Of a DNA stretch of 64,000 bases, positions 60,819 to 64,000 are shown one piece after another; within the stretch, counting starts at the first letter, position 1, and each line of letters opens with the position of its first letter. The position numbers and the translations under genes are program-made. The notes under the pieces were generated by a model, which was not told the DNA's origin, did not search any database, and saw only the letters and a list, made by a program, of their open reading frames with translations. This DNA is from Bifiguratus adelaidae (lineage: Eukaryota; Mucoromycota; Endogonomycetes; Endogonales): NCBI GenBank assembly GCA_002261195.1, contig MVBO01000004.1, positions 61,746 through 125,745 on the forward strand, read 5' to 3'.

Positions 60819-60933
60819 GATTGTTGCCGTGACGGGTGAAACGCACTGAACGTAAAGGCGGAAGTGCAGGCCTTTATATATCCTACAGTCGATCTCTCAC
60901 ACGACCTTGGGTGCTCGAATTGTGACATTGGCC

Positions 60934-60939
60934 CTTATC
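60934..60939 (-). promoter_or_regulatory. GATAAG site upstream of oligopeptide transporter
   Basis: Coding-strand context CGTGATAAGGGCC, 116 bp upstream of the ATG. It shares GATAAGGNCC and spacing with the site upstream of the amino-acid permease gene. Nitrogen control is inferred. Confidence 0.45.
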
Positions 60940-61674
60940 ACGCCTCATGGCGAGATCCCGGATAGAACCTTCCTAGTCGGTATCCAACTTACCCTTTTTA
61001 AGCAGGTTGGCGTCCCGTCAGACGGACTGGCTGAGGCTTCAACAAGCGTCTGACAAATGTGCTCTAAACTCAACCACAGACTCTCCGAGAGCTTACGGGA
61101 TAGCCTCAGAAAGGGCATTCTCTCCATTTTTGCCTTGCCCATCGTCCAAACAGTGAGTAGTTGTGACACTAAATGATTGGAATCCTTGGTTGCCACGCTG
61201 TCAGGCTAGTCGATTTTGGTAATCGATAATCGATGTACACATGCCACCAGTTGCTCAAAAAGGAATTATTGCATGTTTTTGGAAAAGTCAGTGGAGATCA
61301 TGATCACGCGAGGACCGAGCTAGTTGCACGTTAAAAAGGCAGATGGCTAGTGGGTCAAATTTGCGTTACGGAGAGTTGGATCGCGCCATGCGAAAAGTAC
61401 CCACAGGTATGATTATGTAGCGTTAGCCATATCTACATACGGGGATGTTTGTGGCAATATGTACTGGCTATGTCATCCACGGTCATCCTTGCGCCAGCGC
61501 AGTAGTTTTCCGGCGGCGTTACTCTTTTCGCCATCTATGCCTTTTTTGGTGTGCCCAAGGTGATCGAGACCCTTACACAGGGCCATTAGATAGTACTGAC
61601 CTTTAGAGATTTTGCTGATCGAGACCGACTCAAGTGTAACATCGATAACTGGATTCGATAAAGGTAGGATGTGC

Positions 61675-62001
61675 CTACTCCAAAAAGGGTAACATTGAAA
61701 CGATATCGGAAAGCAATCCGAGCGCTGTTTCGTTGATGTCGATTAAGTTGGGGAGCTTGTTTCGGTGGGTCGATAGATGGTAGTACCGGTCGATGCAATG
61801 AAGCGGACAATATTCTTTGCTGTGGCCGACGCTCAGGCTTATCCGTAATGCATCCATAAGTAACAAACAGGACGTGATTATGTCTGAGGCCGCGCTACCA
61901 AGTTTCAGCAAGGTCTTAACTTCCACTTCCCGTAACTTTGGAGCCGCTTGCTTTCCAAGGGCTGGGATGTAGGCAAACAAACAGGGGCCTGTGAGAGCCA
62001 T
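61675..62001 (-). other. Unrecognised 108-codon open frame
   Basis: ATG-initiated frame in the longest intergenic gap. The translation looks helical and moderately hydrophobic (LREVEVKTLLKLGSAASDII, CLLLMDALRISLSVGHSKEY) and has protein-like composition. I see no known domain. Directly after the ATG an acceptor-like CTCTCACAG occurs, so it could also be one exon of a larger or decayed gene. Confidence 0.25.
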
Positions 62002-62574
62002 AGATTACAAGAATTAATACTCATCGACGCGATACAAATACGCCGTATTAGGATTTGGTCATGCTATGACGGTTAAGGCAGACGAAGCGCTGTTTGTTGG
62101 TTACACTCCATTCGCTTTCATACGGTTTTGGGCATGTCGGATCGACAAGAGACCCTTGAACTGTTAAGCTACTCAAACGGCTTTTAGCGTGGACGTCTTA
62201 GAATAACCGGCACAGTTATGCCAAGGTGTGCTCCGTTGACTATATCTCAGCTACAGTCGAGGATGCCTCTAGCTTGAGGTTCAATTTACGAATTTTGAGA
62301 ATAAGATGCGCAATAACGGATCTGTAAGGTTTCAATTTCCGCGTGATTCTGCAGTAATAGGTGTGCAGAGCATGCTTCATCACGTATATTGCATTTACCG
62401 TCCAACAGATACATTAAACTCCTTTTCACAGGCAAATCTGAGCCTAATCTACGAGAAACTGCCAACTTTCCAAATCTGGAAATCTTTGTATTCCGCAGCC
62501 AAAAGGACGCGACGCAACGCGCTTTGCTTTGACATCATATACTTTGCAGTCTACTTACAAGCTCTCAAACAAAT

Positions 62575-63314
62575 ATGGCCGGTCAAGGTGTAGGAAACGA
62601 AAATGTACACCAACACCGCAAAGTGCAAAAGCTCGGTATAAGTCGAATGCAAGAAAAGAAGCTTACGAAGGAAGAAGAAGAAGCGAATCGGCATTTGCGA
62701 GAACAGCTCAAGGCTGACATTGCTGCCTGCGAGAACGACATGTTCTACTCAAAACGTTACTATGGTACGTGAGGTTCTTACTGAAGGTACCAGGTCTTGA
62801 CTCAGCATTGTATCACGATCCTTTGCAGACGATGAGTTTGAGTATAGGTACGTAATATGACTTACCGGGGGTAACACGACGGCTAGATTTGCCTCCTTCC
62901 ATCCTTCGTTTCCTCATCATTGTATCTTGTATTATACAGACATGTCACACTTCCCAAGATTTTACACAAGTACATCCCGGAAGACCGTCTGCTTAGCGAA
63001 GAAGAATGGCGGATGTTGGGCGTTCAGCAATCCATCGGATGGGAACATTACATGATTCACCGTGAGTAGCTCAGAAGGCGATTGCTTAAGTGGCACTGAA
63101 CGGGGTTGTTGCTTGATGTCATAGGACCGGAACCGCATGTGCTACTATTTCGAAGAGAAAAAGATTATCAGATCAAGGTACGTTCGCCCGAAAACGGGCT
63201 CGACATTATTCTGAACATATCTTTCAGTATCAAAAGGAACTCGCGGCCGCTCAGGCTAGTGCCCAGGCTGAAACATCACGAAAAGCAACTGGAAAGGAAA
63301 ACACGGCGCCGTGA
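62575..63314 (+). CDS. CKS1: Cyclin-dependent kinase regulatory subunit CKS1, N-terminally extended
   Basis: Phospho-adaptor of CDK1-cyclin complexes. Exons 62575-62764, 62829-62847, 62940-63061, 63125-63177, 63228-63314; 156 aa. The Cks fold is complete: [60 protein letters not shown] and [18 protein letters not shown]. The HxPEPH hinge and the GWEHY beta strand match the family. The first ~50 residues (charged, [20 protein letters not shown]) are an extension absent from human CKS (79 aa), and the C-terminus adds an Ala/Gln-rich tail. Exon 2 is 19 bp. The ATG at 62575 is the first; an in-frame ATG at 62648 would shorten the extension. Confidence 0.92.
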
Positions 63315-63592
63315 TGCGCGCGTTCGCAGTCTTTTGCGATTTGTTGGATAGCAGCTTTGGCCATATTTCGACCTTTGCAAGCAATCCTCAAGGCTGTCCG
63401 AGTCCTGCGTGCCTAGGACGTCGTCAGCTCTGTACATCATCTTAGAGACATGTGCTTGAATAAAAAATGTGTACATGTATTAGCCATCTATATCAGAATG
63501 ATATTGTACATCACTTCCCATGGAGCAACTAAGCTTGTGAAGGGTCTTTTCGTGGCCAATTGACACTGTGATATCAAAGAAGCGAATGGTTG

Positions 63593-64000
63593 TTAGTGTG
63601 ACCTGTGATCAGTTGTATCTTCATGATGACTATGGACGCGGTCATGCTCGCGTCTTTCGCGTTCGCCATCCCTTTTCCTGTCTCGACGTTCCCGCTCGTC
63701 TTCGCGGTCACGGTCGCGCTCGCGGGATCTTTCATCGTCACGGCGACTATCCCGATGTCGCTCATCGTACCGTGATCGCTCTCTTGATCGAGAATGTCGA
63801 TGCTCCTTGTTTAGCCTTTCGCTCGAATGCTGGCGACGCGAATTACTGGTAGAATAGGTTCGGCGCTCTCGACTATCGTCACGACTGCGCTTCGCATCTC
63901 GTCCGCGTCTAGCCTCATCGCCATTTTCGTTGCGATGTCGCTTGTTATGCATATCAGGATCATCGACTTCACGTTTTATCTGCGATATGCTGTCACTGGA
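63593..64000 (-). CDS. RS-domain protein, C-terminal part (cut by window edge)
   Basis: Partial: the frame is open to position 64000 and continues beyond it. The visible ~135 residues read SQIKREVDDPD, then a charged stretch of Arg/Asp/Glu/Ser (RERSRYDERHRDSRRDDERS, REDERERRDRKRDGERERRE), ending HEDTTDHRSH. This is the C-terminal RS/RD/RE region of a pre-mRNA splicing or chromatin protein. The catalytic or RNA-binding part lies outside the window, so the family cannot be told. Confidence 0.7.
   Translation of the reverse strand, partial: SSDSISQIKREVDDPDMHNKRHRNENGDEARRGRDAKRSRDDSRERRTYSTSNSRRQHSSERLNKEHRHSRSRERSRYDERHRDSRRDDERSRERDRDREDERERRDRKRDGERERREHDRVHSHHEDTTDHRSH

Larger units (their letters stand above)
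60819..62574. other. Longest gap: OPT promoter to CKS1 promoter
   Basis: 1.76 kb between divergent genes, unusually large for this window. It holds a GATA site near the transporter and one unexplained minus-strand frame at 61675-62001 (listed separately). No repeats, RNA genes or transposon ends were seen. Confidence 0.45.

Overview
The window is nuclear DNA from a filamentous fungus, most likely an early-diverging one (Mucoromycota-like). I infer this from short, dense spliceosomal introns (mostly 43-65 bp, GT-AG, with two GC-AG cases), gene spacings often below 150 bp, and the gene mix: fungal GATA factor, fungal SEC66, fungal amino-acid and oligopeptide permeases, a kinetochore Sos7-like protein, and a metazoan-type O-GlcNAc transferase and membrane-anchored ADAM protease that yeasts lack. 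The phylum is an inference. All exon structures were joined by hand from splice sites and reading-frame continuity; every complete model closes on a multiple of three.

Layout. 0.7-8.2 kb: kinesin-14, TRP-like channel, SET/MYND protein, RNA polymerase subunit RPB5. 8.5-13.6 kb: TPR co-repressor Cyc8/Ssn6 and Sos7-like protein. 13.9-19.5 kb: secreted GH5 mannanase, DHHC acyltransferase, amino-acid permease. 20.4-25.7 kb: ADAM protease and long-chain acyl-CoA synthetase. 26-32 kb: a very large OGT. 32.3-38.4 kb: Tra2-like RRM protein, DUF1772 membrane protein, two-finger GATA factor, second DHHC protein. 38.4-44.8 kb: unrecognised type II membrane protein, PHD-finger protein, SEC66, small mitochondrial-looking protein, mucin-like GPI candidate. 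44.8-55 kb: twin-CX9C protein, RPN11, NIPA-type transporter, QCR10, uS2m, eL15, YIP1, SPC3, cytochrome b561, bL34m. 55-64 kb: DBP2/DDX5 helicase, oligopeptide transporter, CKS1, and an RS-domain protein cut by the window edge.

Most genes are housekeeping and I see no mobile element, CRISPR array, rRNA or convincing tRNA. The strongest leads are: a DBP2-type helicase whose two tails carry Trp-Gly (GW/WG) repeats; a nitrogen-regulator-type GATA factor with two zinc fingers, encoded in the same window as two permease genes that share a GATAAGGNCC element about 120 bp upstream of their ATGs; a TGACGTCA octamer 44-63 bp upstream of three unrelated start codons; a luminal-protein family member whose position resembling an esterase GDS motif reads GPR; and 9 bp between the RPN11 stop and the next start codon on the same strand.
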